This document shows, piece after piece, positions 8,137-17,172 of a stretch of 64,000 nucleotides of DNA. Source of the DNA: UBA5972 sp964588725. GTDB taxonomy: Bacteria; Pseudomonadota; Alphaproteobacteria; Rhodobacterales; Rhodobacteraceae. How positions within the stretch are numbered: the first letter of the stretch is position 1; each line of letters starts with the position of its first letter. Below the pieces are notes generated by a model that was not told the DNA's origin, did not search any database, and worked only from the letters and a program-made list of their open reading frames with translations. A program made the position numbers and the translations under genes. Location: assembly GCA_964588725.1 (NCBI GenBank), contig CAZPQL010000001.1, forward strand, positions 30,371 to 94,370. Reading direction: 5' to 3'.

Positions 8137-8832
8137 TTGAAGAATTTTCTAAAAACGCGGTTGCGCGGCGGATTGGGGAGCGCCCTGTACGCGATGCTTC
8201 TGCGTCTGGTATTTTTGACGTCCCGAAAGCACTACGAGCCCGGCAGCGCGCGAAACGCGCAATGCATCCGGCGACCGGTGATCTACGTGTCGTGGCATGG
8301 CCATTCTTATCTGTTTCCGTTTCTGTTCAGGTCCAGCCCCCCACCCACGTTGCTGGTGGCGCGCCACGGCGACGGGCGCACTGTTGGTGACGCCATGAAC
8401 CGCCTTGGTTTGCCGCTGGCTTTCGGGTCCGGAAGCACCGACAAAACTGACAGCCGCAAAGGCGGTGCTGTCGCCTTTTTGCGCATGCTCAAAATACTGA
8501 ACAGCGGTGGTTCGGTCAAAATGACCGCCGATGTGCCCAAAGTCGCCCGTGTCGCCGGTGAAGGCGCTGTTTTGCTGGCCCGCAAGAGCGGTTGCCCGAT
8601 TGTCCCTGTCGCAATCGCGTCTTCACGCCGCCGCTTTGCCAACAGTTGGGACCAGATGCAGATCAACTTGCCGTTTTCGAAAATCGCCTTTGTACTTGGT
8701 GAGCCAATCGACGTGCCGGATGACGGTTCAGACCTGAGCGTACATCAACACAAAATTCAGACGGCGCTGGATACCGCCGATGCGCGCGCGCTGGAATTGG
8801 CGGGGGGACGTATATTCAGAACCGAAGCCTGA
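8137..8832 (+). CDS. DUF374 lysophospholipid acyltransferase-family protein
   Basis: The 231-residue protein resembles the DUF374 branch of glycerolipid acyltransferases. It has a hydrophobic N-terminal segment (LGSALYAMLLRLVFL), the family motif YVSWHGHSYLFPF with the likely catalytic His, GDGRTVGDAMNRLGLPLAFGSGS, KGGAVAFLRMLK, and TADVPKVARVAGEGAVLLAR. The TTG at 8137 is preferred because GAAAGGA lies 5 bases upstream; a TTG at 8101 is the alternative. It probably acylates a lipid precursor at the inner membrane. Its 3' end overlaps the convergent LpxR-like gene by 17 bp. Confidence 0.85.
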   Translation: MKNFLKTRLRGGLGSALYAMLLRLVFLTSRKHYEPGSARNAQCIRRPVIYVSWHGHSYLFPFLFRSSPPPTLLVARHGDGRTVGDAMNRLGLPLAFGSGSTDKTDSRKGGAVAFLRMLKILNSGGSVKMTADVPKVARVAGEGAVLLARKSGCPIVPVAIASSRRRFANSWDQMQINLPFSKIAFVLGEPIDVPDDGSDLSVHQHKIQTALDTADARALELAGGRIFRTEA

Positions 8833-9745
8833 CCGACAAAGACCCCAAAAGCTGGCCTTCGGGTTGCGCGGAAAATTCCCGCCCCAGCCACGTAAGGCCG
8901 TAAAAAACACTGGAGTTTTCCATCTCGTAGTAGACACCGCTTCGCAATCTTACCCGCGTGCGAACGGGCGCATAACCCAACGACGTCGGCAGATAACCGC
9001 TGGAAAACACCCGCGCGACATCACCCCCCATCACAAAAGACGCCCCGCGTGAATTGCCACCCCGCACAGCTGCCACACGTTGGCCCGTCACCACATCGCG
9101 CACCAGCAAATCGTTCGCGCCAAGTTTGCCAATGGTAACGTCGCCGCCAACGCGCACGAAATTCTCGATCCCAAGCTGCGCTTCAAAAAACGGACGGAAC
9201 CGTGTGCCCGCGCCTGATCCCGGCAAAGAAAACGCACGGGCAATTTCCAAACTGGCGGTTGGATGAAACCCGTTGCCGATCTGACTGCCCAACACTTTGG
9301 GATCGGTAATACCCAAAACATTATGTGCCCACGACTGAAACGCACCAAGACGGGTTTGCGGGCCTGTGATCACCATATCGACGCCCAGAGAAATATCGGT
9401 CTTGCCCGATCTGAAATGGCTGATCGCGCCAAGACTGATTGCGCCAGCATAAAGCCGGTCCGGCGCTACCACAGGATTGGTCAGATCGGCGGGCGCGATG
9501 ATTTCAGTACGCAGCCGATATTCCATCAACGCACCAATGGTTTCTGGCCGTCGGCCGGTCCAGGCTTCTCCGCGCACAATGCTGCCCGCGTAGGCACCCG
9601 TGCGCCAGCGGTCCTGACCGTCGCCGATCCTGTCGTTGTTGAATATCCGCACCGCGCCAAGGCGAATTTTGCTCTGGGCAAAAACCGGTGCGGTACATAG
9701 CAGAATCGACACAAGAGCGGTGAAACTGAGCCGAACAAAATTCAT
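8816..9745 (-). CDS. LpxR-like outer-membrane lipid A deacylase (DUF2219)
   Basis: A 309-residue exported protein. The ATG at 9745 gives a clean signal peptide (VRLSFTALVSILLCTAPVFA, then QS). The mature part begins like LpxR, the outer-membrane beta-barrel that removes the 3'-acyloxyacyl group of lipid A. It has the N-D pair N37/D38 (IFNNDRIGDGQDRW), S55 in AYAGS, and H141 in FQSWAHN, which correspond to the catalytic set known for Salmonella LpxR. The C-terminus ends in F (SLSVRLRF), as BAM-inserted barrels do. It is tail-to-tail with the DUF374 gene. Confidence 0.82.
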   Translation of the reverse strand: MNFVRLSFTALVSILLCTAPVFAQSKIRLGAVRIFNNDRIGDGQDRWRTGAYAGSIVRGEAWTGRRPETIGALMEYRLRTEIIAPADLTNPVVAPDRLYAGAISLGAISHFRSGKTDISLGVDMVITGPQTRLGAFQSWAHNVLGITDPKVLGSQIGNGFHPTASLEIARAFSLPGSGAGTRFRPFFEAQLGIENFVRVGGDVTIGKLGANDLLVRDVVTGQRVAAVRGGNSRGASFVMGGDVARVFSSGYLPTSLGYAPVRTRVRLRSGVYYEMENSSVFYGLTWLGREFSAQPEGQLLGSLSVRLRF

Positions 9746-9834
9746 AGCAATTGATCTTTTTATTATTGGTCCGCCCAGACAAGACAATCATAGGGGGACA
9801 AATGCGTTCTGCAAAGTGTTTTATTGCAACAATT

Positions 9835-12096
9835 TCAGCCGCATTTGGAATACGAACACGCCAGACAGGTGTTGCACCCTTCGACCATTTGCAGTGCGTA
9901 TTGTCCGCAATTGGGACAGGCGTTGCCCGGGGTGATGGACAAACCCGCGGACGCACTGGGATGGGGGTCCGCCCTAAGATGGGCACCTTCGCTGGCAATA
10001 AAGCCAATGGCCAGCATATGGCGCTCGATCACACCGCCAATCGCTGCCAGCATCGACGGGATATATTTGCCTTCCACCCATGCGCCACCACGCGGATCAA
10101 ACACCGCCTTGAGCTCTTCCACAACGAAACTGACATCGCCGCCGCGCCGAAACACCGCCGAAATCATCCTTGTGAGCGCCACCGTCCACGCGAAATTATC
10201 CATATTCTTGGAATTGATGAACACCTCGAACGGACGGCGGTGCCCGTTCAGGATCACGTCGTTGATGGTGATATAGATGGCGTGTTCGCTTTCGGGCCAC
10301 TTGATCTTATAAGTCTGCCCTTCCAGCGCCTCGGGGCGCCCCAAAGGTTCGGCGATATAGACCACGTCAGCCCCGCGATCGACGTCGGGCGCGTCTTCGG
10401 TGGTTTCCGCCACACTCAGAATCGACCCCGTCACGTCATTGGGCCGATAAGTCGTGCAGCCTTTGCAACCGCTATCCCACGCGGCCATATAGACCGCTTT
10501 GAAAGCGTCAAAGCTAATATCAACGGGGCAATTGATCGTTTTGGAAATCGAACTGTCCACATGTTTCTGCGCCGCAGCCTGCATTTTTACGTGCGCGAGC
10601 GGGCTCAGGGTCTGCGCGTCGACAAAATGCGCGGGCAAAGGCGCGTCACCAAATTTTTCGCGCCACATGGCCACAGCATAATCAACCACGTTTTCCTCGA
10701 TCCGGCTACCGTCAGATTGCAGAACTTTTCGTGTGTATTGGTAGGCAAAAACCGGCTCGACGCCCGACGACACGTTGCCGGCGTAAAGCGAAATCGTACC
10801 CGTCGGCGCGATCGACGTCAGCAACGCATTGCGCAACCCGTGTTTTTTGATGGCCGCCCGGACGTCGGCATCCAGCGCGGCAACATTCTCGCCAGCCAGA
10901 AACGCCTTGGCGTCAAACAAAGGAAACGCGCCTTTTTCACGCGCCAGTTCGGTTGACGCCAAATAGGCGGCGCGTGCGATCAGTGCCAGCCATTGTCCGG
11001 TTTTGGCCGCCGCCGCGTCCGAGCCGTACCGCAGTCCAACCATCAACAGCGCATCCGCCAAGCCGGTGATTCCAAGGCCGATTCGGCGTTTGGCCACCGC
11101 CTCGTCGCGCTGTGCCGCCAGCGGAAATTTTGATACGTCAACAACGTTGTCCATCATCCGCACCGCGACGCGCACCAGATCAGACAGGGCTTGTTCCGAC
11201 ACAGCGGCACCGTCTTCAAACGGCGCAGACACCAGCCGCGCCAGATTGACCGAACCCAGCAAACAGGCACCATAAGGCGGCAAAGGTTGCTCGCCACAGG
11301 GGTTGGTGGCGGCGATGTCTTCGCAGTACGCAAGGTTGTTCAGCCGGTTTATCCGGTCGATGAAAATCACGCCGGGTTCGGCGAAATCAAAAGTCGAGCG
11401 CATGATCTGATCCCAAAGAACCGGCGCCTGCACGGTCTTATAGACCTTTTGGTCAAAACAAAGATCCCACGGTGCGTCTGATTTGACCGCCGCCATGAAC
11501 TCATCAGTCACCAGAACCGACAGGTTAAACATCCGCAACCGCGCAGCGTCGCCCTTGGCCGCAATAAAATCCTCGATATCCGGATGGTCGCAGCGCATGG
11601 TCGCCATCATGGCCCCGCGCCTTGAACCCGCCGACATGATCGTGCGGCACATGGCGTCCCAGACATCCATGAACGACAGCGGCCCCGAGGCATCGGCGCC
11701 CACACCTTTAACGTCGGCACCCTTTGGGCGCAGGGTGGAAAAATCAAACCCGACGCCGCCACCCTGCTGCATGGTCAGTGCCGCTTCTTTCAGCGACTCG
11801 AAAATCCCGCCCATGGTGTCGGCGATCGTGCCCATGACAAAACAGTTGAACAGGGTCACATCGCGGGCTGTACCGGCCCCGGCCAAAATGCGTCCTGCAG
11901 GCAGGAATTTGAAATCCTCAAGCGCGCCGTAAAATACCTTTTCCCAGTGATCCGCATCTTTTTCCGGGGCCGCCAAAGCCTTGGCCACGCGTCGCCAGCT
12001 ATCTTCGACAGAAACGTCGCCGCCACCGGCTTTGGGTGAAAAACGGTATTTCATGTCCCAGATGTGCCGGGATATCGGCGCGGAAAAACGACTCAT
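9835..12096 (-). CDS. nrdJ: Adenosylcobalamin-dependent ribonucleotide reductase (class II)
   Basis: A 753-residue class II ribonucleotide reductase that makes dNTPs from NTPs or NDPs using a coenzyme B12-derived thiyl radical, so it works with or without oxygen. C85 (FNCFVMG) and the radical-site motif NPCGEQ (N265, C267, E269) are present. The tail has zinc-ribbon or redox cysteines (CPNCGQ, then CNTCLACSYSKCG). Glycine-rich substrate loops such as QQGGGVGFDFSTLRP are intact. The ATG at 12096 is the only good start. I see no cobalamin riboswitch or clear NrdR box upstream. It depends on cobalamin made elsewhere in the genome or imported. Confidence 0.97.
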   Translation of the reverse strand: MSRFSAPISRHIWDMKYRFSPKAGGGDVSVEDSWRRVAKALAAPEKDADHWEKVFYGALEDFKFLPAGRILAGAGTARDVTLFNCFVMGTIADTMGGIFESLKEAALTMQQGGGVGFDFSTLRPKGADVKGVGADASGPLSFMDVWDAMCRTIMSAGSRRGAMMATMRCDHPDIEDFIAAKGDAARLRMFNLSVLVTDEFMAAVKSDAPWDLCFDQKVYKTVQAPVLWDQIMRSTFDFAEPGVIFIDRINRLNNLAYCEDIAATNPCGEQPLPPYGACLLGSVNLARLVSAPFEDGAAVSEQALSDLVRVAVRMMDNVVDVSKFPLAAQRDEAVAKRRIGLGITGLADALLMVGLRYGSDAAAAKTGQWLALIARAAYLASTELAREKGAFPLFDAKAFLAGENVAALDADVRAAIKKHGLRNALLTSIAPTGTISLYAGNVSSGVEPVFAYQYTRKVLQSDGSRIEENVVDYAVAMWREKFGDAPLPAHFVDAQTLSPLAHVKMQAAAQKHVDSSISKTINCPVDISFDAFKAVYMAAWDSGCKGCTTYRPNDVTGSILSVAETTEDAPDVDRGADVVYIAEPLGRPEALEGQTYKIKWPESEHAIYITINDVILNGHRRPFEVFINSKNMDNFAWTVALTRMISAVFRRGGDVSFVVEELKAVFDPRGGAWVEGKYIPSMLAAIGGVIERHMLAIGFIASEGAHLRADPHPSASAGLSITPGNACPNCGQYALQMVEGCNTCLACSYSKCG

Positions 12097-12229
12097 TCAA
12101 ATGTGTCCAAAATGTTTAAGCGGACATAATCAGTACCGGCAATTGACGTCCAAATCAATTCTTTAATGCACTTGCGCCCCCCAACCGGTAGGCTAAACTT
12201 GCGAGCAGAGCGCGAAATGTGGGGGCATT

Positions 12230-12655
12230 GTGGCGAAGCAAACGGTCAATCTTGTCAAGCTCTGCGTCGGCATCGACAGTGTCGAACACCTGCTGGCGCA
12301 CCGCGCGCGCACCGGCGCCACGGCGACATCAACCCATGTCACGCGCATGTGGCCCAAACGCGGTGGTGCGCTGCTCAACGGTGGTTCGCTTTATTGGGTG
12401 ATCAAAGGCTTTATTCTGGCGCGTCAACCGATCCTCGATCTGGTGGAAAATACGGGCGCTGACGGGATCAGACGCTGCGCTATCGTGATGGACGCCACCA
12501 TCGTCCGCACCCACGCCACCCGCCGCCGCCCGTTTCAGGGCTGGCGTTACCTGAGCGTCGGCGACAGCCCGCCCGATCTGGCGGCTGCGCGCGCACAAGA
12601 GGACACCATGCCCATGGATATGCGTTTGGCGCTTGCAGACATCGGCCTGCGTTGA
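12230..12655 (+). CDS. DUF1489 family protein
   Basis: A 141-residue cytoplasmic protein from the GTG at 12230 (AKQTVNLVKLCVGIDSVE), with LYWVIKGFILARQPI, then RTHATRRRPFQGWRYL and QEDTMPMDMRLALADIGLR. This matches DUF1489, a small alphaproteobacterial family of unknown function. A run of Gs just upstream may serve as the ribosome site. It is divergent from nrdJ (133 bp apart). A dispersed repeat and a strong hairpin follow its stop, so it is probably a single-gene transcript. Confidence 0.85.
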   Translation: MAKQTVNLVKLCVGIDSVEHLLAHRARTGATATSTHVTRMWPKRGGALLNGGSLYWVIKGFILARQPILDLVENTGADGIRRCAIVMDATIVRTHATRRRPFQGWRYLSVGDSPPDLAAARAQEDTMPMDMRLALADIGLR

Positions 12656-12670
12656 ACCCCTGCCTGCTCG

Positions 12671-12740
12671 TCTTCATTTTTGCAAAAATACTCGCGCCGC
12701 AGGCCAACAGGCTCAAATCCCCGACGGGGATTTAGAGCAC
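12671..12740 (+). repeat. Dispersed intergenic repeat, copy B
   Basis: TCTTCATTTTTGCAAAAATA, CTCGCGCCGCAGG, then the hairpin AAATCCCC/GGGGATTT and the tail AGAGCAC. It starts 16 bases behind the DUF1489 stop, on the same strand. It shares the first block with copy C and the hairpin block with copy A. Confidence 0.7.
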
Positions 12741-12746
12741 AGGACA

Positions 12747-12777
12747 GCCAAAAACAGACCGCAGGTCGGTTTTTGGC
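12747..12777. terminator. Bidirectional terminator between the DUF1489 gene and hisG
   Basis: GCCAAAAAC (12747-12755) pairs with GTTTTTGGC (12769-12777), and inside it GACC pairs with GGTC around a 3-base loop. The T-run lies in the stem on both strands, and the element sits between two converging genes. Confidence 0.65.
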
Positions 12778-12797
12778 GGGCGCGTACGCCGCGCCTG

Positions 12798-13502
12798 TCA
12801 CGCCTGCGCATCGATCCGCAATTTCACCAGCAATTCGCGCAAATTGGCGCGGTTGCCATCAGACCAATCGGCATCGTTTGACAAAATTAACGCGGCCTGC
12901 GAACCGTGCACCAAGCCGTCGTCAAGAATTTTCAGATGGTTGGCGCGCAGCGTTTCGCCAGACGAGGTGATATCGGCAACCGCTTCAGCAGTCAGGTTTT
13001 TCACCGTGCCCTCGGTCGCGCCCTGACTGTCCACCAACTGATAGTCGGCCACGCCGCTGCGGCGTAAAAAAGCCAGAACCAGATTGTGATATTTGGTCGC
13101 TATGCGCAGCCGAAACCCGTGAACCGCTCTGAATTGCGCCGCAACCGCATCGAGATCGTCCAGCGTTTGCACGTCGATCCAACGTGCCGGAACCGCGATC
13201 ACCAAATCGGCGTGACCAAAACCCATTTGCACCAATTCGCGTAACTGACTACGCCACAGCGCAATTTTCTCGCGCAGTAAATCTGTGCCGGTGACGCCCA
13301 AATGAATCCGCCCGCTTGCCAGTTCCTGTGGAATTTCTCCGGCCGACAAAAGCACCAGTTCCACGCCGTTGGCACCGGCAACGCGCCCCGCGTATTCGCG
13401 GACCGACCCGGCGCGCGACAGCGACACGCCCCGCGCGGCAAACCACGCCAGCGTTTCGTCGTGCAAACGGCCTTTGGAAGGAATGCCAAGTTTTATCGTC
13501 AC
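12798..13502 (-). CDS. hisG: ATP phosphoribosyltransferase catalytic subunit, short form
   Basis: HisG joins ATP and PRPP in the first step of histidine synthesis. At 234 residues it is the short form, which lacks the C-terminal regulatory domain and needs HisZ. Family-like segments are LGIPSKGRLHDET at the N-terminus, VELVLLSAGEIPQELASGRI, LGVTGTDLLREK, and SSGETLRANHLKI near the end. The GTG start at 13502 overlaps the hisZ stop (GTGA), so the two subunits are translationally coupled. It is the last gene of hisS-hisZ-hisG. Confidence 0.96.
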   Translation of the reverse strand: MTIKLGIPSKGRLHDETLAWFAARGVSLSRAGSVREYAGRVAGANGVELVLLSAGEIPQELASGRIHLGVTGTDLLREKIALWRSQLRELVQMGFGHADLVIAVPARWIDVQTLDDLDAVAAQFRAVHGFRLRIATKYHNLVLAFLRRSGVADYQLVDSQGATEGTVKNLTAEAVADITSSGETLRANHLKILDDGLVHGSQAALILSNDADWSDGNRANLRELLVKLRIDAQA

Positions 13503-14608
13503 GATCCGCTCTCCCGCACCGCGAGAACAAATTCGGGCCGGATCACACCGCCAACCGCTGGAATGGCACGCCCCTGCCCCAACCCAGCTGTCAAGGCATC
13601 GTAGCGCCCGCCGCTGGCCACGACCGCAAGTTCAGGATGGTCTGCGGCGTAAAACCCGAAGACAAACCCGTCGTAATATTCCAGCGTCGTACGCCCGTAG
13701 GACCCTTCGAACCACAGGCCGTCAACGGCGACGCCGCGCGCGGTGAGCGCCTCCAATCGGCGTTCCATAAGATCAACCGCAGGTGTGATCGCATGCAGGT
13801 GTCCCGAAATTTCGCGCAACATGGACAATGCAACAGGCGCATCATCCTCAATCGCCAAAATATCTTCAAGCAACCGCACCTCTTCTTTTGACAGCGGTGC
13901 CGCGTCCGCGTCGCTATGCAACGTCTCGATGCGCGCCAATATTTCACTGTCATCGCGCAATCCGATTTGCAGCGCAGAGTCCTGCAACGCCTGCGCAGTC
14001 GCCGAAAACGATGTGTCCAGCAACGCCGCCCGCCCGGCCGGCACGGGAACCTGACCACCAAAACGCTCCAGCAGCTGGCGAAACCGTGCAGGTCGCCACA
14101 GGTGCCGCATCAGCGCGGATTTTCGCACCTCCAGCGTCGACAATCCCGCGATCGCAGCGCGTACAATCCCCATGTCGCCCGTGGACGCCCGCAAATTCAA
14201 CGGCGCCAGAATATCGCTGAACAATGCAAAAACTTCGGCGTCCGCGGTCGCAGCGTCAACTTCGTCAAACAGCTCAAACCCGACCTGCAGGGTTTCGCTG
14301 GCGCGCGCCAAAACGGCATCCTGTTTGCGCCATACGGGGCCGCTGTAGGTATAGCGCCCGCCCTGCGCCCGCCCGTCCATATGCATCTGCACCACGGGCA
14401 CGGTAAAATCGGGCCGCATCATCTGTTCGCCGGACTGCGGATCATGGGTCATATAAGCCCGCGCGCGTATGTCTTCGCCGTAGAGATCAAGAAAAATATC
14501 TGCGGGTTGCAACGCCAGAGTCTCGACCGGTACCGCGCCCGCGTTGGCAAACGCTTCTGCCAATAGTTGGGCTTCGGCCCTGATCCGGCTGAGACGCCCG
14601 CTGTGCAT
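13499..14608 (-). CDS. hisZ: ATP phosphoribosyltransferase regulatory subunit
   Basis: HisZ is a histidyl-tRNA synthetase-like protein without aminoacylation activity. It forms an octamer with short HisG and confers histidine feedback. The 369-residue protein shows class II synthetase-type blocks: DIFLDLYGEDIRARAYM, TVPVVQMHMDGR, and near the C-terminus LEYYDGFVFGFYA and VASGGRYDALTAGLG. The anticodon-binding domain of HisS is absent. It starts 3 bp after the hisS stop. That the true synthetase and this paralogue are adjacent fits an origin by duplication. Confidence 0.95.
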   Translation of the reverse strand: MHSGRLSRIRAEAQLLAEAFANAGAVPVETLALQPADIFLDLYGEDIRARAYMTHDPQSGEQMMRPDFTVPVVQMHMDGRAQGGRYTYSGPVWRKQDAVLARASETLQVGFELFDEVDAATADAEVFALFSDILAPLNLRASTGDMGIVRAAIAGLSTLEVRKSALMRHLWRPARFRQLLERFGGQVPVPAGRAALLDTSFSATAQALQDSALQIGLRDDSEILARIETLHSDADAAPLSKEEVRLLEDILAIEDDAPVALSMLREISGHLHAITPAVDLMERRLEALTARGVAVDGLWFEGSYGRTTLEYYDGFVFGFYAADHPELAVVASGGRYDALTAGLGQGRAIPAVGGVIRPEFVLAVRESGS

Positions 14609-14611
14609 CGC

Positions 14612-16114
14612 CTAGACTTCCGCCCGCGCGATCATCGCTTTGACCTGCGCCACCAGATCGCCGCGCGCAATTTCGATCTGCGCCGGTTGCGATTTCCATT
14701 CCTCGTTGGTGGTCATGTCGGCCGCCAGCCGCGCGCCCAGCGCCAGGTCCTTGATCTGCACGACCCCGCGCGCGCGTTCATCCTCGCCCTCGATCACCGC
14801 CACGGGTGCGGCACGCTGATCCGCATATTTTAACTGGTTACCAAAATTCTTTGGGTTGCCAAGATAAACCTCGGCGCGGATGCCGGACTGGCGCAACTCG
14901 GCCACCATCGCCTGATAATCGCTCATGCGGGTCTTTTCCATCACGGTGACAACCACCGGACCGGGCGCGGTGGACGTCCCGCCGCTTTTGGCCTCTAATG
15001 CTGCCAGCAGACGGTCAACGCCGATCGAAATACCCGTGGCCGGAACCGCCTGACCGGTAAAGCGCTTCACCAGATCGTCATAGCGCCCGCCACCGGCAAC
15101 GCTGCCGAAACTGCGCGCCCGCCCCTTGTCGTCGGTGATTTCAAACGTCAATTCGGCCTCGTAAACCGGACCGGTATAATAGCCAAGACCGCGCACGACC
15201 GAGGGGTCGATTTCAATGCGGTCGGGGCCGTAGCCTTGGGCATGCAGCAGAGCAGCTATTTCCTGCAATTCCGCCACACCCTGAAAACCCGTATCAGAGC
15301 CTTGTACCAGTTCGCCCAGTCGCGCGCAGGTCGACGAGGCGTCAGCGCGTTTTGCCTCGATAAAGCCAACAACAATATCGGCCTGCGCGTCCGTCAGATT
15401 GGCACCATCGGTAAAATCGCCGCTGTCGTCCTTGCGTCCCTCGCCCAGCAGCGCGCGCACGCCAGCCACACCAAGACGGTCAAGTTTATCAATCGCACGC
15501 AGGACAATGCCGCGTTCACTGGCGAATTTTTCGGGCGCATCGGGATCATGCACACCGATGACCTCCATCACACCGTTCAGCACTTTCCGGTTATTCAACC
15601 GGATCACGTAATCGCCGCGCGCAATCCCCACAGCTTCCAGCGTGTCGCAAAGCATCGCGCATATCTCGGCGTCCGCTGCCATGGATGATGTGCCGACGGT
15701 ATCCGCATCGCATTGATAAAACTGCCGAAACCGCCCCGGTCCCGGCTTTTCATTACGCCAGACCGGCCCCATGGCGTAGCGCCGGTACGGGCTGGGCAAA
15801 TCATTACGGTGCTGGGCGTAAACCCGCGCCAAAGGCGCTGTCAGATCGTAGCGCAGCGCCAGCCAGTCGCCGTCTTCTTCCCACGCGAACACGCCTTCAT
15901 TCGGGCGTTCGACATCGGGCAGAAACTTGCCCAAAGCCTCCACTGTTTCCACGGCAGCGGTTTCAAGCGGATCAAACCCATAGCGGTGATAAACGCCGGC
16001 AATTTTGCCCAGCATCGCGTTGCGCGCCGCCACCCCGGCACCAAAATAATCGCGAAAACCGCGTGGCGTGACGGCGCGGGGGCGCATTGTTTTGGGTTTT
16101 CTGTTTCTCGCCAT
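14612..16114 (-). CDS. hisS: Histidine-tRNA ligase
   Basis: This class II synthetase charges tRNA-His. The 500-residue protein has motif 2 MGPVWRNEKPGPGRFRQFYQ, the histidine-specific block RGLGYYTGPVYE, motif 3 GVDRLLAALE, and a C-terminal anticodon-binding domain from about residue 395 (VVVTVMEKTRMSDYQAMVAE). It is longer than the roughly 420-residue E. coli enzyme, as is usual in Rhodobacteraceae. The ATG at 16114 gives a basic leader of about 10 residues; a second ATG nine codons in is possible. It leads the hisS-hisZ-hisG operon. Confidence 0.96.
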   Translation of the reverse strand: MARNRKPKTMRPRAVTPRGFRDYFGAGVAARNAMLGKIAGVYHRYGFDPLETAAVETVEALGKFLPDVERPNEGVFAWEEDGDWLALRYDLTAPLARVYAQHRNDLPSPYRRYAMGPVWRNEKPGPGRFRQFYQCDADTVGTSSMAADAEICAMLCDTLEAVGIARGDYVIRLNNRKVLNGVMEVIGVHDPDAPEKFASERGIVLRAIDKLDRLGVAGVRALLGEGRKDDSGDFTDGANLTDAQADIVVGFIEAKRADASSTCARLGELVQGSDTGFQGVAELQEIAALLHAQGYGPDRIEIDPSVVRGLGYYTGPVYEAELTFEITDDKGRARSFGSVAGGGRYDDLVKRFTGQAVPATGISIGVDRLLAALEAKSGGTSTAPGPVVVTVMEKTRMSDYQAMVAELRQSGIRAEVYLGNPKNFGNQLKYADQRAAPVAVIEGEDERARGVVQIKDLALGARLAADMTTNEEWKSQPAQIEIARGDLVAQVKAMIARAEV

Positions 16115-16222
16115 AGTCGGATTTCACTTGTCAAATCACCACGTTGGCGCCCTCCTAACCCATGCACCATTTCGGGGCAAGTTGGTGTGGTGATTTTGGC
16201 CACGAGCGCGTAACCTGACCCC

Positions 16223-16438
16223 ATGACAGATACCAATACACGCCTGACCGAGCTTGAAATCCAATCCACGCACATGGCCAACACCATTGACGAACTCAGT
16301 GCGGTTATTGCCTCGCAGGCGGGCGAAATCGAGACCCTGACACGGCGGTTGCACATGTTGCTGGAACGCGCCGCGCGCGAAGACGTCGACGGTGGTGAAA
16401 GCGCCCCGCTGACCGAGCAGGTGCCGCCGCATTGGTAA
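16223..16438 (+). CDS. slyX: SlyX family protein
   Basis: A 71-residue protein, predicted coiled coil through residues 5-50 (RLTELEIQSTHMANTIDELS, ETLTRRLHMLLERA). It ends with the family tail PPHW. SlyX is widespread but its function is unknown. The ATG at 16223 is well placed, and it is divergent from hisS (108 bp between the two starts). The following membrane-protein frame can be read from a TTG overlapping its stop, so coupling is possible. Confidence 0.88.
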   Translation: MTDTNTRLTELEIQSTHMANTIDELSAVIASQAGEIETLTRRLHMLLERAAREDVDGGESAPLTEQVPPHW

Positions 16439-16539
16439 AAAAACGCGCCTTTGCATTCTTACCGCCCCTGCCCCCATCCGGTGCATTTTGGTTTTTTGAC
16501 ACGATCGACGCTGCCGGTCAGAACCGGGCCAAACACTTT

Positions 16540-17172
16540 ATGTTCAGGGCTTTTCTCGCCGGTTTGGCCGTTGCTTTGCCGGCGCAATTCTTGCCGGGTT
16601 GGATCGGCGCCAGACCCCTGTCGTGGATCTGGATGTTTCCTGCTGTTCTTGGCGGATTGGCGGTGCTGTTCTGGGCGACCGGTCGCGCGATCCTGCTGAC
16701 CGGCCATTGGCGCGGCGTTTTTCAGGCCGCTGTTACACTGTTTATGCTTGTGTTTTTTGTGGTGCTATTTTTGTGGCAAGGTGGCAGCGCTGACAGCGCC
16801 GCACGCTGGACAGAATTGCTTGTTGTGCGCTCGGACGACCGCGATCTTGTGTTCACGGCCTTCGGCCTTGGAGCTGTGCTGGGGTGGACCGTTCATTACA
16901 CTTATCCGGTCCGCACGTTTATTGTGGCGATGCTGCTGATATTTATGGCCGTGTGGATGGACCTGCAGGGATATTATGTAGAATTGCACGACGGGTATTC
17001 GATTTTTCTGCCGGGATATGCCGACGTCGGCACCACCAGACGGACGGGCGATTTACCGGATAACGATGGAGGTCGCGCCATTGTTGCGATGACCACGGTT
17101 ACCTTTGCGTCCTGGTTGCCGCTGTTAGTCTGGCTGGCGTTCAAGCGTCGCCGCGCGGCAAAGCGCCCCTAA
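16540..17172 (+). CDS. Integral membrane protein of unknown function
   Basis: A 210-residue protein with five or six hydrophobic segments (FRAFLAGLAVALPAQFLPG, WIWMFPAVLGGLAVLFWATG, AAVTLFMLVFFVVLFLW, GLGAVLGWTVHY, FIVAMLLIFMAVWMDL, TFASWLPLLVWLAFK) and a basic C-terminus. The ATG at 16540 is chosen because the first helix begins there; the open frame extends to a TTG at 16432 that overlaps the slyX stop and would add 36 residues. I recognise no family. It converges with dnaE and overlaps it by 4 bp. Confidence 0.65.
   Translation: MFRAFLAGLAVALPAQFLPGWIGARPLSWIWMFPAVLGGLAVLFWATGRAILLTGHWRGVFQAAVTLFMLVFFVVLFLWQGGSADSAARWTELLVVRSDDRDLVFTAFGLGAVLGWTVHYTYPVRTFIVAMLLIFMAVWMDLQGYYVELHDGYSIFLPGYADVGTTRRTGDLPDNDGGRAIVAMTTVTFASWLPLLVWLAFKRRRAAKRP

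Noticed and set aside
9751..10956. 401-codon plus-strand frame across nrdJ
   Set aside because: Antisense to nrdJ; low-complexity basic product, a shadow frame.
12097..12229. Cobalamin riboswitch or NrdR box before nrdJ
   Set aside because: I could not find the B12-box or a clear NrdR palindrome; the gap is also too short for a typical riboswitch.
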